From contig CAYXTP010000015.1 in assembly GCA_964467985.1 (NCBI GenBank), positions 26,300 to 90,299 of the forward strand: a stretch of 64,000 nt of DNA, read 5' to 3'. Positions 50,130 through 58,659 of this stretch are shown here, one piece after another. The position numbers and the translations under genes were made by a program. The stretch's first letter is position 1, and the number at the start of each line of letters is the position of its first letter. This DNA comes from GCA-2720975 sp964467985. GTDB taxonomy: Bacteria > Planctomycetota > UBA1135 > GCA-002686595. Under the pieces are notes generated by a model. It made no database searches, was not told where the DNA came from, and saw only the letters and a list, made by a program, of their open reading frames with translations.

Positions 50130-52589
50130 CTAGCGCTGCGAGCTACGCGTCAATTCGCGAAAGCGGGGATCCTCTCGCAGGGAGGCCAAGTCCGGATCCT
50201 GGGCTGCCCATCTGCGCTGGCGATCGCGCGAGGCTTCACTGGAGTGGTTCTCGGTCAGTTCGCGCTCCAGCATCTGCAGGGCCGAGGAGGACTCCCCCAT
50301 CAAGGCGTAGGTGCAGGCCATGTTGTACCAGGTGCGCGGGCCCGGCCGTACACGGCGCAGCACCCTGCGGGCCTCCGATGCTCGTCCCGAGCGAGCCCGG
50401 TAGCAGGCCAGCAGCACATCCATGAAATCGTCTTGCCGGAGGGAGTAGGCCCGCTCATAGAACTCGAGAGCGCGCTCGGGCTGGCCCAGCCTCACATTCG
50501 CGTTCACCGCAAGACTGACGAGCGCGTTGGACTGCAAAACCTCGAACGGGGTTTGAGCGGCTGGGCTCACGCCCCTGGCATTGAGACGGCTCAGGACTCC
50601 CTGCAAGCGCTCCACCGCACCGAGCAGGGTTTGCTCTGCCAGTAGCGGCTCGTCTTCGTCGGTGTAGCAACTTCCGATCACCAGATCTGCCCGCACCAAT
50701 CGTTCGATGCCCACGAAGTACCAGGTGTTGGAAATGCCCACGCGTTCCAGGTCATCCCTGGCCCGCACGGCCAAGACCCGGCCCCGGGCCGCGTACCCTT
50801 CCTCGCGCAGGTCACGCGCCAACCACAAGGACTGCGTGGCGGGCAGTCTCAAGTCTCGTCTCAAAGCACTCGGATCCGAATCCAAGAGTGCCTGCTGACC
50901 CAGTAATTCCTGACGGTGACGGGTCAACAGTTCGAGTCGTTGGAGGTCGGGCTCTTGCACTTCCCAGCCCGTCCCGCCCGCACGTGCCATGGTTCCCTGG
51001 ATTCGATACTGCTCATCCTCGATCTGATCCAACTGACGTGTGAGAATCGCCTTCAACCAAGCCTGCGGAAACGGGTCCCTGGTGATCGCCGCGGACTCAG
51101 GACTGAGTCCTTTAAGCGGTTCAAATCCGGGCTGCTCATCTGGAGACAAAGTCGCCAGGGCGCGCCCCAGTTGTTCCTGCAGTTCCAAGGCGTGCTCGAT
51201 GCTCAGCCCGGGCAGATTGAGGCGCGCAAACAACAAGCGATAGGGCGAGAGTTCCGAGTCCAGCAGAGAATCCCAACTGCCCTGGGCCATGCCCGCAGCC
51301 GCACCGGAGGACAAGCCCGCTCGCAATAGTTGGGTGCCGAGCTGGTTGCGGTAGGCCCTCCACAGTCCGCCCAGAACTTCTGGGCTCGCCGGTGAGATCC
51401 CACGCTCCAGCTGGACAAGCACCAATGCCACCTCGGCCAGGGCGCAATGAAACAAATCGTCGGCGTAGAGCCCCTGCATTTCGACACCATTTCGGTCCCA
51501 ACGGTCCCCACGCAGGGCGTTGGCCAAGCTGAGAGCCTCTTGCAAACGAGCTTGGGCAGCATCCACCTCCCCCAGGGCAATCTGCGCCAATCCTTCGAGG
51601 TAACGTGCCCGGACGAGCCATTCCCGACCGCGTCGGGTCATTCCCTCGTGAAGTTGTTCCAACCGTGCCGCACCCCGGGATAGGCTCGGATTCCTGCCCT
51701 CCGGAACTGCTCCCGCTCCGGCCGCCAAGGCCCGTGCGGCAAGCAGCGCGGCTTGCGGGTCGCCGGCCGGGTACAGAGCCAGACGGGCTCGGTTGTAGTC
51801 GACGAGCAGCGGATCGAGACCCGCAGCCCTGAGCGCTTCCATTGTGTCCAGAGCGCGCGGCCCATCTCCCTTCTCCGCCAAGCCTGCGAGCATCTGCCCG
51901 AGGGCCACGCCTGCCGCCCTTGCAACGCTGGGATCGGGGTAACTGAGAGCCGCCACCAAAGGCTGCAATTCCCTGGCCAGAGGGCGTTCGTCCCTGGTGA
52001 CAAAACCCTGCGCGAAAGCGCCCAGTAGCTCCGCAAGCACGTCAGGCGGCGTGCGCTCGGACGGGGGCGCGCTTCCAAACGCCGCGCGCACCAATGTGGC
52101 CACCTTCTCAACGGCCAAACGCGAGTTGGCCAGTCCTCGAGCAGCACGCGCACGATCGGGAGGGGCCAGGGTACGCGTCAGTCCTGCCAGTGACTGAGCC
52201 GACTCGGCGTTGTCCAACGTGGCCAGGGTGTCCAAGGCCTTATTCCTCACGGCACTCGCTGGATCGGAGCGAGCCAATTCGGCCAAGGTGGAAGTGCGCC
52301 ACGTGGACTGCTCGGAGGCAAAGTCGGGGCGGCCGTACAAGTCGACCAGAGCCTCGCGCACTTGTACGTCGGGATCCGCGGCCAGCACCGCGCAGGCCCG
52401 GATGTCCTCGATGCGCGCCGACTGGAAGAGTGTCCGGGCTCGGGTTCGACGTTCGCGCACCTCGGCTTCTTCAAAACCGCTCAGCAGCTGGGTGGGGTCT
52501 TCTTGCTGTCTCCCGACCCTCCCTTGACTGAAGACTGGCCCCGACAGGGTCAGGGTTACGAGAGCAGTCAGGAAGGACGGGGCGATCAT
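50130..52589 (-). CDS. Exported HEAT/TPR repeat protein
   Basis: An 819-residue protein with a signal peptide (MIAPSFLTALVTLTLSGPVFS). The first half is HEAT-like (EDIRACAVLAADPDVQVREALVDLYG, SAVRNKALDTLATLD). The middle is helical, and the C-terminal part has TPR-type helices (LGQPERALEFYERAYSLRQDD, TWYNMACTYALMGESSSALQMLEREL). Such solenoids bind other proteins. It lies six bases after the sigma-54-type activator gene, so the two are probably co-transcribed, but the link in function is unknown. Confidence 0.75.
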   Translation of the reverse strand: MIAPSFLTALVTLTLSGPVFSQGRVGRQQEDPTQLLSGFEEAEVRERRTRARTLFQSARIEDIRACAVLAADPDVQVREALVDLYGRPDFASEQSTWRTSTLAELARSDPASAVRNKALDTLATLDNAESAQSLAGLTRTLAPPDRARAARGLANSRLAVEKVATLVRAAFGSAPPSERTPPDVLAELLGAFAQGFVTRDERPLARELQPLVAALSYPDPSVARAAGVALGQMLAGLAEKGDGPRALDTMEALRAAGLDPLLVDYNRARLALYPAGDPQAALLAARALAAGAGAVPEGRNPSLSRGAARLEQLHEGMTRRGREWLVRARYLEGLAQIALGEVDAAQARLQEALSLANALRGDRWDRNGVEMQGLYADDLFHCALAEVALVLVQLERGISPASPEVLGGLWRAYRNQLGTQLLRAGLSSGAAAGMAQGSWDSLLDSELSPYRLLFARLNLPGLSIEHALELQEQLGRALATLSPDEQPGFEPLKGLSPESAAITRDPFPQAWLKAILTRQLDQIEDEQYRIQGTMARAGGTGWEVQEPDLQRLELLTRHRQELLGQQALLDSDPSALRRDLRLPATQSLWLARDLREEGYAARGRVLAVRARDDLERVGISNTWYFVGIERLVRADLVIGSCYTDEDEPLLAEQTLLGAVERLQGVLSRLNARGVSPAAQTPFEVLQSNALVSLAVNANVRLGQPERALEFYERAYSLRQDDFMDVLLACYRARSGRASEARRVLRRVRPGPRTWYNMACTYALMGESSSALQMLERELTENHSSEASRDRQRRWAAQDPDLASLREDPRFRELTRSSQR

Positions 52590-52594
52590 TGGAT

Positions 52595-53581
52595 CTAGTC
52601 GGACTGTCCAGATTCGTCCTCGGAAGCCTCGTTCCGAAGCTTCTTCAAGCGATAGCCAAAGGCCTTGCGCGAGAGGCCTAGGGCCCGAGCCGCAGCCGAG
52701 TGGTTGTCGCGCTCCTGGAGTAGGGCCTGCTCCAAGAGTGCCAGTTCCATTGCATCCATCCCGATGCCGTGGGCCAGTGCGCGCTGAGCCAAGCGGGCAT
52801 CGGCTCCAGCCACAGCCTCTCCCAAGAATTCCAGCTCCTGCTCGCCAATGGGCTCGTCAAGCCCCACACCCAAGACCAAGACGCGCTCCAGAGCGTTCTC
52901 CAGTTCGCGGACATTGCCGGGCCAAGGGTGAGCCTGGAGGCGAGCCAGAGCCTGTTCGCTGAGTTCGCGCCGAGGGACCCCGCAGCGTTTCGCGATCTCG
53001 GTCAAGAGGTTCCGACAAAGCGCGTCGAGATCCTCGATCCGTCGCCGCAAGGGTGGTGCAGTGACCTCGACAACCGCTAGGCGAAAGTAGAGGTCTTCGC
53101 GAAAATGCCCCTGCGCCAAGGCATCGGTCAGCGCGGGGCCAGCGGTGGCGACCACGCGCACGTCTACCGGTTGAGGTGCTTCGGCGCCCAAGGGTTCGAC
53201 GACTCGTTCCTGGAGCACCCGCAGGAGTTTCCCCTGGGCCTCGAAGGCCAAGCCCTCGATCCCATCCAAGACCAGGGTACCCCCATCGGCCCGGCGCACG
53301 CGCCCAAGGCGAGCTTGGTGCGCTCCGGTGAAGGCCCCCTGCTCGTGGCCGAACAATTCAGCCTCCATCAAGCTAGGGGCGAGGGACCCGAGATCCACGA
53401 CCACCAAGGGGCCGGAAGCCCGAGGGCTAGAGCTGTGAAGCCAGCTCGCCGCGCGGCTCTTGCCCGCGCCGTGTTCACCTCGAATCAGAACGCTGACCGG
53501 GCTGGCAGCGAGGGTCTCGAGTTCTCCCAAGAAACCCAGTTGAGCGCTGCTCACGGGAGCTTCTGGGGCTTTGCGGGGCAT
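52595..53581 (-). CDS. Sigma-54-type AAA+ activator without receiver domain, altered Walker B
   Basis: A 328-residue NtrC-family AAA+ domain plus helix-turn-helix. Walker A is GEHGAGKS (35-42), the sigma-54 contact loop GAFTGA is at 82-87, and R-finger sequence FREDLYFRL is present. A Fis-type helix-turn-helix ends it (SAAARALGLSRKAFGYRLKKL). Walker B reads LVLDGIEG where family members normally have LDE, so the catalytic glutamate is replaced by glycine (107). No receiver or GAF domain precedes it. The start at 53581 (MPRKAPEAP) is preferred to an upstream start adding unrelated sequence. Confidence 0.8.
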   Translation of the reverse strand: MPRKAPEAPVSSAQLGFLGELETLAASPVSVLIRGEHGAGKSRAASWLHSSSPRASGPLVVVDLGSLAPSLMEAELFGHEQGAFTGAHQARLGRVRRADGGTLVLDGIEGLAFEAQGKLLRVLQERVVEPLGAEAPQPVDVRVVATAGPALTDALAQGHFREDLYFRLAVVEVTAPPLRRRIEDLDALCRNLLTEIAKRCGVPRRELSEQALARLQAHPWPGNVRELENALERVLVLGVGLDEPIGEQELEFLGEAVAGADARLAQRALAHGIGMDAMELALLEQALLQERDNHSAAARALGLSRKAFGYRLKKLRNEASEDESGQSD

Positions 53582-53770
53582 GGTGAGTAGGGGGCGCCAG
53601 AGGGACCTAGAGGGGATATCCACGGGCCCTGGTACGGTTGACGCAAGGGTGGGGAAAGACCAGACTGTTCGGTCGCCAAGCCGACGCACAAGTCCGCCTG
53701 CTCCCAACCCGAGCCGGGGGACACGAGGAAGTGGGGTCGGTCCCCACTTCTTTTAATATTAGCACACACC

Positions 53771-53974
53771 CAACAGCCTCCTTCAACAGCCTCCTTCAAC
53801 NNNNNNNNNNNNNNNNNNNNNNNNNNNNNNNNNNNNNNNNNNNNNNNNNNNNNNNNNNNNNNNNNNNNNNNNNNNNNNNNNNNNNNNNNNNNNNNNNNNN
53901 CAACAGCCTCCTTCAACAGCCTCCTTCAACGGGCTCCTTCAACGGGCTCCTTCAACGGGCTCCTTCAACAGCCT
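53771..53974. repeat. 13-base tandem repeat array with internal gap
   Basis: The unit CTCCTTCAAC plus AGC or GGG variants repeats in tandem either side of 100 Ns, and the 30 bases at each edge of the gap are identical. Copy number is unknown. Read on the minus strand the unit carries AAGGAGG, identical to a ribosome-binding core, but this may be chance. Confidence 0.8.
53801..53900. other. 100-N assembly gap in a 13-base repeat array
   Basis: The edges (53771-53800 and 53901-53930) are identical. The break is caused by tandem repeats rather than by lost unique sequence. Confidence 0.85.
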
Positions 53975-54082
53975 CGAATCGGATGCAGCCCCCCCTGCCT
54001 CCGGCATTCGCCTCACCTACAGCACGCCCACCACGCCCCCACCCGCCCGGGGGGCGCACCAACCCAGCCTCCCTCCCCTGTC

Positions 54083-55192
54083 ATGAATGGCGACGAATTC
54101 CTGCGCTTGATCGACCTGATCCACGCAACCAAAGACATCCCCCGGGAAGTGGTTTTCCTCGGTCTTGAAGACGCCCTGGCCGGAGGAGTGCGCAAGCGCT
54201 TGGGTCTCGACGAAGATCTGGTGGTGAGCATCGATCGCAAGACAGGCGAGATCACGATTGAAGACGACGAAGAGGTGTACGAGTTCGAGCTCTCTGAATT
54301 GGGACGGATCGCGGCACAAGCGGTCAAGCAGGGGTTCAGCCAGAAGGTGCGGGAAGCTGAACGCGACGTGCTCTTCGATGAGTATGAGACGCGCGTCGGT
54401 GGCCTGGTCAATGGAGTCGTGCAGCGCTACGAGGGCAATGATCTGGTCATCAACCTAGGCAAGGTAGAGGCGCACCTCCCCAAGGATGACCGCGTACGGG
54501 GTGAGACCTACGCTCCCGGTGACCGCATTCGCGCTATTGTGGTCGAGGTTCGCAAAGACGGAAGCCGCGTGAAGATCCTGGTCTCGCGCACGCACCCCGA
54601 CCTCGTCCGGCGTCTGTTTGAGCTCGAGGTGCCCGAGATCGCTGATGACATCATCGAGATCAAGCGCGTCGTGCGTGAGCCCGGCTACAGAACGAAAATG
54701 GCCGTGGTCTCAACGGACCCCAAAATTGATGGTATCGGGGCCTGTGTGGGTGTCCGCGGCTCGCGCATCAAGGCCGTCATCGACGAATTGCGTGGTGAAC
54801 GAATCGACATCATTCGCTGGAGCGATTCGCTTGAAACCCTGATCATGAACGGCCTCAAGCCCGCCGTAATCCACATCGACAACATCTATCCGGATGAAGC
54901 CGCGCACTCGGCGACGGTCTTGGTAGACGAAGACGAACAATCTTTGGCCATCGGCAAGCGCGGTCAAAACGTGCGCCTCGCCAGCCGCCTGTGCGGTTGG
55001 GAGATCAATATCAAGACGCGCGAAGAGTACTTCGGCAAGGAAGACGGCCAAGCAACGGAAGCGACGGCCGACGACGTTGATGGCGGAGCCGAAGGCACCG
55101 CGCAAGAAGTACCCGTTCCTGAAGCGGCCGAGGCCGACGCAACGACGACGGACGCCACGACTCCCGTGGACAACGGAGAAGTCGGAGCCTGA
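54083..55192 (+). CDS. nusA: Transcription termination/antitermination factor NusA
   Basis: A 369-residue NusA. The N-terminal RNA-polymerase-binding domain (about 1-125), an S1 domain (about 128-200, ETRVGGLVNGVVQRYEGNDLVINLG), and two KH domains (GVRGSRI of KH1, IGKRGQNVRLASRL of KH2) are all visible. The acidic repeats of some NusA proteins are absent, and the C-terminus is only a short acidic tail. It is first of the nusA-infB-rbfA group; rimP, usually just upstream, is missing, and the repeat array lies there instead. Confidence 0.96.
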   Translation: MNGDEFLRLIDLIHATKDIPREVVFLGLEDALAGGVRKRLGLDEDLVVSIDRKTGEITIEDDEEVYEFELSELGRIAAQAVKQGFSQKVREAERDVLFDEYETRVGGLVNGVVQRYEGNDLVINLGKVEAHLPKDDRVRGETYAPGDRIRAIVVEVRKDGSRVKILVSRTHPDLVRRLFELEVPEIADDIIEIKRVVREPGYRTKMAVVSTDPKIDGIGACVGVRGSRIKAVIDELRGERIDIIRWSDSLETLIMNGLKPAVIHIDNIYPDEAAHSATVLVDEDEQSLAIGKRGQNVRLASRLCGWEINIKTREEYFGKEDGQATEATADDVDGGAEGTAQEVPVPEAAEADATTTDATTPVDNGEVGA

Positions 55193-55234
55193 TTCGATTT
55201 CTCTACCAAGCCCCCTCCCCCCAAAAAGCAAACT

Positions 55235-58141
55235 GTGAGCGACAAGGTACGAATCCACGATCTGGCCAAGAGGTATGGCATGCCGGGCAAAGACCTGGCA
55301 GCTAGACTGCGCGACTGCGGATTCAGTCAAGCCAAGAGCCACATGTCCGCCCTGGACCCCTTCGAGCTCGTTCAAGCGGAGGGCATTCTCGCAGCGAACG
55401 GCATCCTGCCTGGTGCTGCGGAAGCAGAGCCCGAGCCGGACAGCTCCGTGGGCGGGTTGAAGATCAAGCGCAAGTCCAAGAAGAAGGTCAAAGCGAAGGA
55501 GGATTCGGCAGAGCCGGCACAGGACCCGGCGACGCCTGCCCCCGTCGCGGAAGACGCGCCGCCCGCTGCTGAGGAAACGGCAGAGGAAACGACAGAGGGA
55601 GTTGATGGGGCCGCGGCTGTGGAACTCACAGAACAGACCCAAGACGCCTCGCTCGAAGAGGATGCGGAGATCGGCGGCGACTTGGAATTGGCTCCGCCGG
55701 TCGATGGGGGTGAATCCGGTGCCGAGGTTGGGGAGGCAGTGCTTGCTGCGGATTCAACAGGAGCCGAGACCTCTGATGTGCAGGACACGCCAAGCGGGGA
55801 TGAGACTGCGGAAACTCCCGCTGCGGAGCCGGCCCCGCCGGAAGCCGATGGCCAGGCAGCAACCNNNNNNNNNNNNNNNNNNNNNNNNNNNNNNNNNNNN
55901 NNNNNNNNNNNNNNNNNNNNNNNNNNNNNNNNNNNNNNNNNNNNNNNNNNNNNNNNNNNNNNNNAGGCCGCAACCGAGGCCGCAACCGGGGCTGGGACCG
56001 AAGGAGCGGCCGCGGGGCCGCGCGGAAAGGTCGTGGGCTTCATCGACCCCACGAAGTTCCAGAGCAGCGAGCGCGCCCGTCCGGACTCCCGACGATTGAA
56101 GTCGCGTGACGATTTCACACCTGACGTACATCCCACATTCACGCACGGCGCCAAGGGTGGACGAGCCGCGGCGGGGCCCCGAGGCGATTTGACCGCCGCG
56201 GAACTACGCCAACGGGAGCAAGGGCGCTTCTTGCGCAGGTCCGGCCGACCCCAAACAGGCGGCCGGGGAGGAGCTCGCAGGGGACGCGGTCGCAGCGGCG
56301 GTCCCGGAGGCGACAAGCTCACGACGGATTCTCCCCACGCTGGCGAAACGGTCATTATTGCCGCACCGGTGACAATCATGAAATTGGCTGAAGCCATCAA
56401 GCTCAAGTCCTCACTCGTCCAAAAACGCGCCCTCGAGCAGAAACTAGGCATGTTCACCTTGAACACGCTGCTGGACGACGACACGGCTGCGCTCCTGGCC
56501 CACGAGTTCGAGGTTGAGTTGGACATTCGCCAGGACGTCACTGCCGAGGAAGAGCACCTGGCTGCCATGCACCAGAAGCGCAGTGACATCGATGATGACA
56601 GCCTGGATGCCCGCTCCCCCACGGTGGCGTTCTTGGGCCATGTGGACCACGGTAAGACGACGCTGATCGACAAGATCCGCGAAACCAAAGTGGCCGACGG
56701 AGAGTCAGGCGGGATTACGCAGCACATCGGTGCCTACCGCGTGCAAACATCCAAGGGGCACCTGCTCACCATTGTCGACACGCCGGGGCACCAAGCATTC
56801 ACCTCCATGCGCGCACGAGGCGCCAAGGCGGTCGACATCGTGGTGCTCGTGGTAGCGGGCGACGATGGCGTGAAGCCCAGCACGGAAGAGGCTATCAACC
56901 ACGCACGCGCCGCGCAGACGCCCATCGTTGTCGCACTCAACAAGATGGACAAGCCGGGCTTCAATGCAAATGCATCCATCCAACAGCTCATGGGACATGA
57001 ATTGATCCCTGAGCAGTTTGGCGGCTCCACAGCCATGTTCGAAACCTCGGCCATAACAGGCGAAGGCATCGACGAGATGCTTGAGCACATCTTCCTGATG
57101 GCCGAAGCCGAACTCGACCTGAAGGCTCACCCCACGGGTCCCGCCGCGGGGGTCGTACTCGAAGCCGAGATCCAGCAGGGTCGGGGCATCGTCGCCCACC
57201 TTCTCGTCCAGGACGGGACCCTGAACCAGGGCGACATCGTCTTGGCCGGTGAGGGCTATGGCAAGGTCAAGTCCGTGCACGATGACCGTGGCAAGACCAT
57301 CAAGACCGCCGGCCCCTCCGTTCCTGTTGAGGTCACCGGACTTGCCAGCCTGCCTGGCGTGGGCGACCCCTTCTACGTGATCGAAACCCTGGCCAAGGCC
57401 AAGGAAATCGCCAATGAACGCGAACGCAAGAACCGCGCGGTGGCCCTGGCTGCGAGCGGTGGCTCGCGCAAGGACTTGGACGCGATCTTGGGCTCATCCC
57501 CGGTTCAGGAAGTGGAAGCCATCAACCTGATCGTACGTGCGGACGTCCAAGGCTCTGCCGAGGTCATCCGGCACGAGGTAGAGAAACTCAAGCACGACGA
57601 AGTGGAGGTTCGACTGCTGCACTCAGGCGTGGGACCGATCACAGAGAGCGATGTGGACCTGGCCATGACTTCCGGTGCGCTGATGGTTGCCTTCCACGTG
57701 GGAGTCAACGGCAAAGCGCGTCAACAAGCCGAACGTCAAGGTTTGGACATCCGACGCTACCAGGTCCTCTACGAGCTGCTCGACGACCTCCGCGCCCTGA
57801 TGGAAGGAGCCCTATCCCCCGAGTACCAAGAGGAGATTCTCGGTCACGTGGAGATCCGACGCCTGTTCAAGTCCTCCAAGCTGGGCCTCATCGCGGGCAG
57901 CCACGTGATCGACGGGCGCATCACCCGCAACAGCTCGATTCGACTATTGCGCGACAGCGCAGTGGTGCATTCGGGCAGCCTCGCTTCCCTGCGGCGTGAA
58001 TCGGATGATGCCAAGGAAGTCCGTGAGGGCTTCGATTGCGGCATTGTGATCAAGCACTTTGGTGATATCCGCGAAGGCGACATCATCGAGGCCTTCAAGC
58101 TCAATGAGGTCAAGCGCACGCTCGAGGGCACCCGCGCCTAG
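55235..58141 (+). CDS. infB: Translation initiation factor IF-2
   Basis: A 968-residue (nominal) GTPase that brings fMet-tRNA to the ribosome. The IF-2N domain is VRIHDLAKRYGMPGKDLAARL. A long acidic Ala/Pro/Glu-rich linker contains the gap. The GTPase motifs are FLGHVDHGKTTL, VDTPGHQAF and LNKMDKPGF, and the C-terminal domains have RADVQGSAEVI and GVGPITESDVDLA. The start is GTG at 55235. The frame agrees on both sides of the gap, but the exact linker length is unknown because the Ns lie in repeats. Confidence 0.95.
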   Translation: MSDKVRIHDLAKRYGMPGKDLAARLRDCGFSQAKSHMSALDPFELVQAEGILAANGILPGAAEAEPEPDSSVGGLKIKRKSKKKVKAKEDSAEPAQDPATPAPVAEDAPPAAEETAEETTEGVDGAAAVELTEQTQDASLEEDAEIGGDLELAPPVDGGESGAEVGEAVLAADSTGAETSDVQDTPSGDETAETPAAEPAPPEADGQAATXXXXXXXXXXXXXXXXXXXXXXXXXXXXXXXXXXAATEAATGAGTEGAAAGPRGKVVGFIDPTKFQSSERARPDSRRLKSRDDFTPDVHPTFTHGAKGGRAAAGPRGDLTAAELRQREQGRFLRRSGRPQTGGRGGARRGRGRSGGPGGDKLTTDSPHAGETVIIAAPVTIMKLAEAIKLKSSLVQKRALEQKLGMFTLNTLLDDDTAALLAHEFEVELDIRQDVTAEEEHLAAMHQKRSDIDDDSLDARSPTVAFLGHVDHGKTTLIDKIRETKVADGESGGITQHIGAYRVQTSKGHLLTIVDTPGHQAFTSMRARGAKAVDIVVLVVAGDDGVKPSTEEAINHARAAQTPIVVALNKMDKPGFNANASIQQLMGHELIPEQFGGSTAMFETSAITGEGIDEMLEHIFLMAEAELDLKAHPTGPAAGVVLEAEIQQGRGIVAHLLVQDGTLNQGDIVLAGEGYGKVKSVHDDRGKTIKTAGPSVPVEVTGLASLPGVGDPFYVIETLAKAKEIANERERKNRAVALAASGGSRKDLDAILGSSPVQEVEAINLIVRADVQGSAEVIRHEVEKLKHDEVEVRLLHSGVGPITESDVDLAMTSGALMVAFHVGVNGKARQQAERQGLDIRRYQVLYELLDDLRALMEGALSPEYQEEILGHVEIRRLFKSSKLGLIAGSHVIDGRITRNSSIRLLRDSAVVHSGSLASLRRESDDAKEVREGFDCGIVIKHFGDIREGDIIEAFKLNEVKRTLEGTRA
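55865..55964. other. 100-N assembly gap in the IF-2 linker
   Basis: It lies in GAGGCCGCAACC-type repeats coding for EAAT. The left edge ends GCAGCAACC and the right begins AGGCCGCAACC, twice. The repeat count is unknown and the nominal 100 bases is a placeholder. Confidence 0.85.
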
Positions 58142-58184
58142 GCGCGGCCTCCTGTGACCCCCTTGGGGGCTCGCCGTTGCCACC

Positions 58185-58646
58185 ATGCCCAGCAGCAAGA
58201 CACTTGCGAGGCTTGAAGCCCAGATCCTGAGGCGCGCAGCCCACTGCCTGCAGTTCGAGATCTCGGACCCGCGCAAGGGTTTTGTCACCCTGACTGGGGT
58301 GGAGCTCTCCAAGGACATGGCCTACGCGACGATCAAGTACTCGGTCCTAGGGGACGAGTCCGATCACTCCAAGACGCAACACTTGCTGGATCAAGCGCGC
58401 GGGTTCGTGCAGCGTCGGGTGGCTTCGATCTTGCGCACGCGTACGACGCCCACCCTGCGCTGGGAGTACGATCCATCTATCGCTGAGTCTTCGAGGATGG
58501 GACAGGTCATCCTCGAAGCTCGCAAGAGGGACGACCAGATTCGATCGACGGACGGCGAGCTGGAGACCTCAGAAGTCGACGAATCGGGACCGACTTTCGG
58601 GCCCGATTCCAATGTCGACGCGGACGAATTGGATCCCAAGGACTGA
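58185..58646 (+). CDS. rbfA: 30S ribosome-binding factor RbfA
   Basis: A 153-residue KH-fold protein. ARLEAQILRRAAHCLQFEISDPRKGFVTLTGVELSKDMAYATIKYSVLGDE is the RbfA signature. A C-terminal tail of about 40 acidic residues follows (EVDESGPTFGPDSNVDADELD). RbfA helps mature the 5' end of 16S rRNA. It lies 43 bases after infB in the usual order. The next gene starts 13 bases after its stop. Confidence 0.9.
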   Translation: MPSSKTLARLEAQILRRAAHCLQFEISDPRKGFVTLTGVELSKDMAYATIKYSVLGDESDHSKTQHLLDQARGFVQRRVASILRTRTTPTLRWEYDPSIAESSRMGQVILEARKRDDQIRSTDGELETSEVDESGPTFGPDSNVDADELDPKD

Positions 58647-58659
58647 GGCCGAACTTCTC

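Larger units (their letters stand above)
53582..54082. other. 501-base non-coding stretch with 13-base tandem repeats and an assembly gap
   Basis: No gene is seen. It contains units GCCTCCTTCAACA at 53771-53800 and 53901-53930, then GGGCTCCTTCAAC three times to about 53970. The gap at 53801-53900 interrupts the array. A 13-base unit shifts the frame on each step, so the array cannot code for a regular repeat. It separates the divergent activator and nusA genes, so promoters for both must lie around it. Confidence 0.75.

Noticed and set aside
53771..53974. Tandem repeat as a CRISPR array
   Set aside because: The units are contiguous 13-base repeats without spacers.
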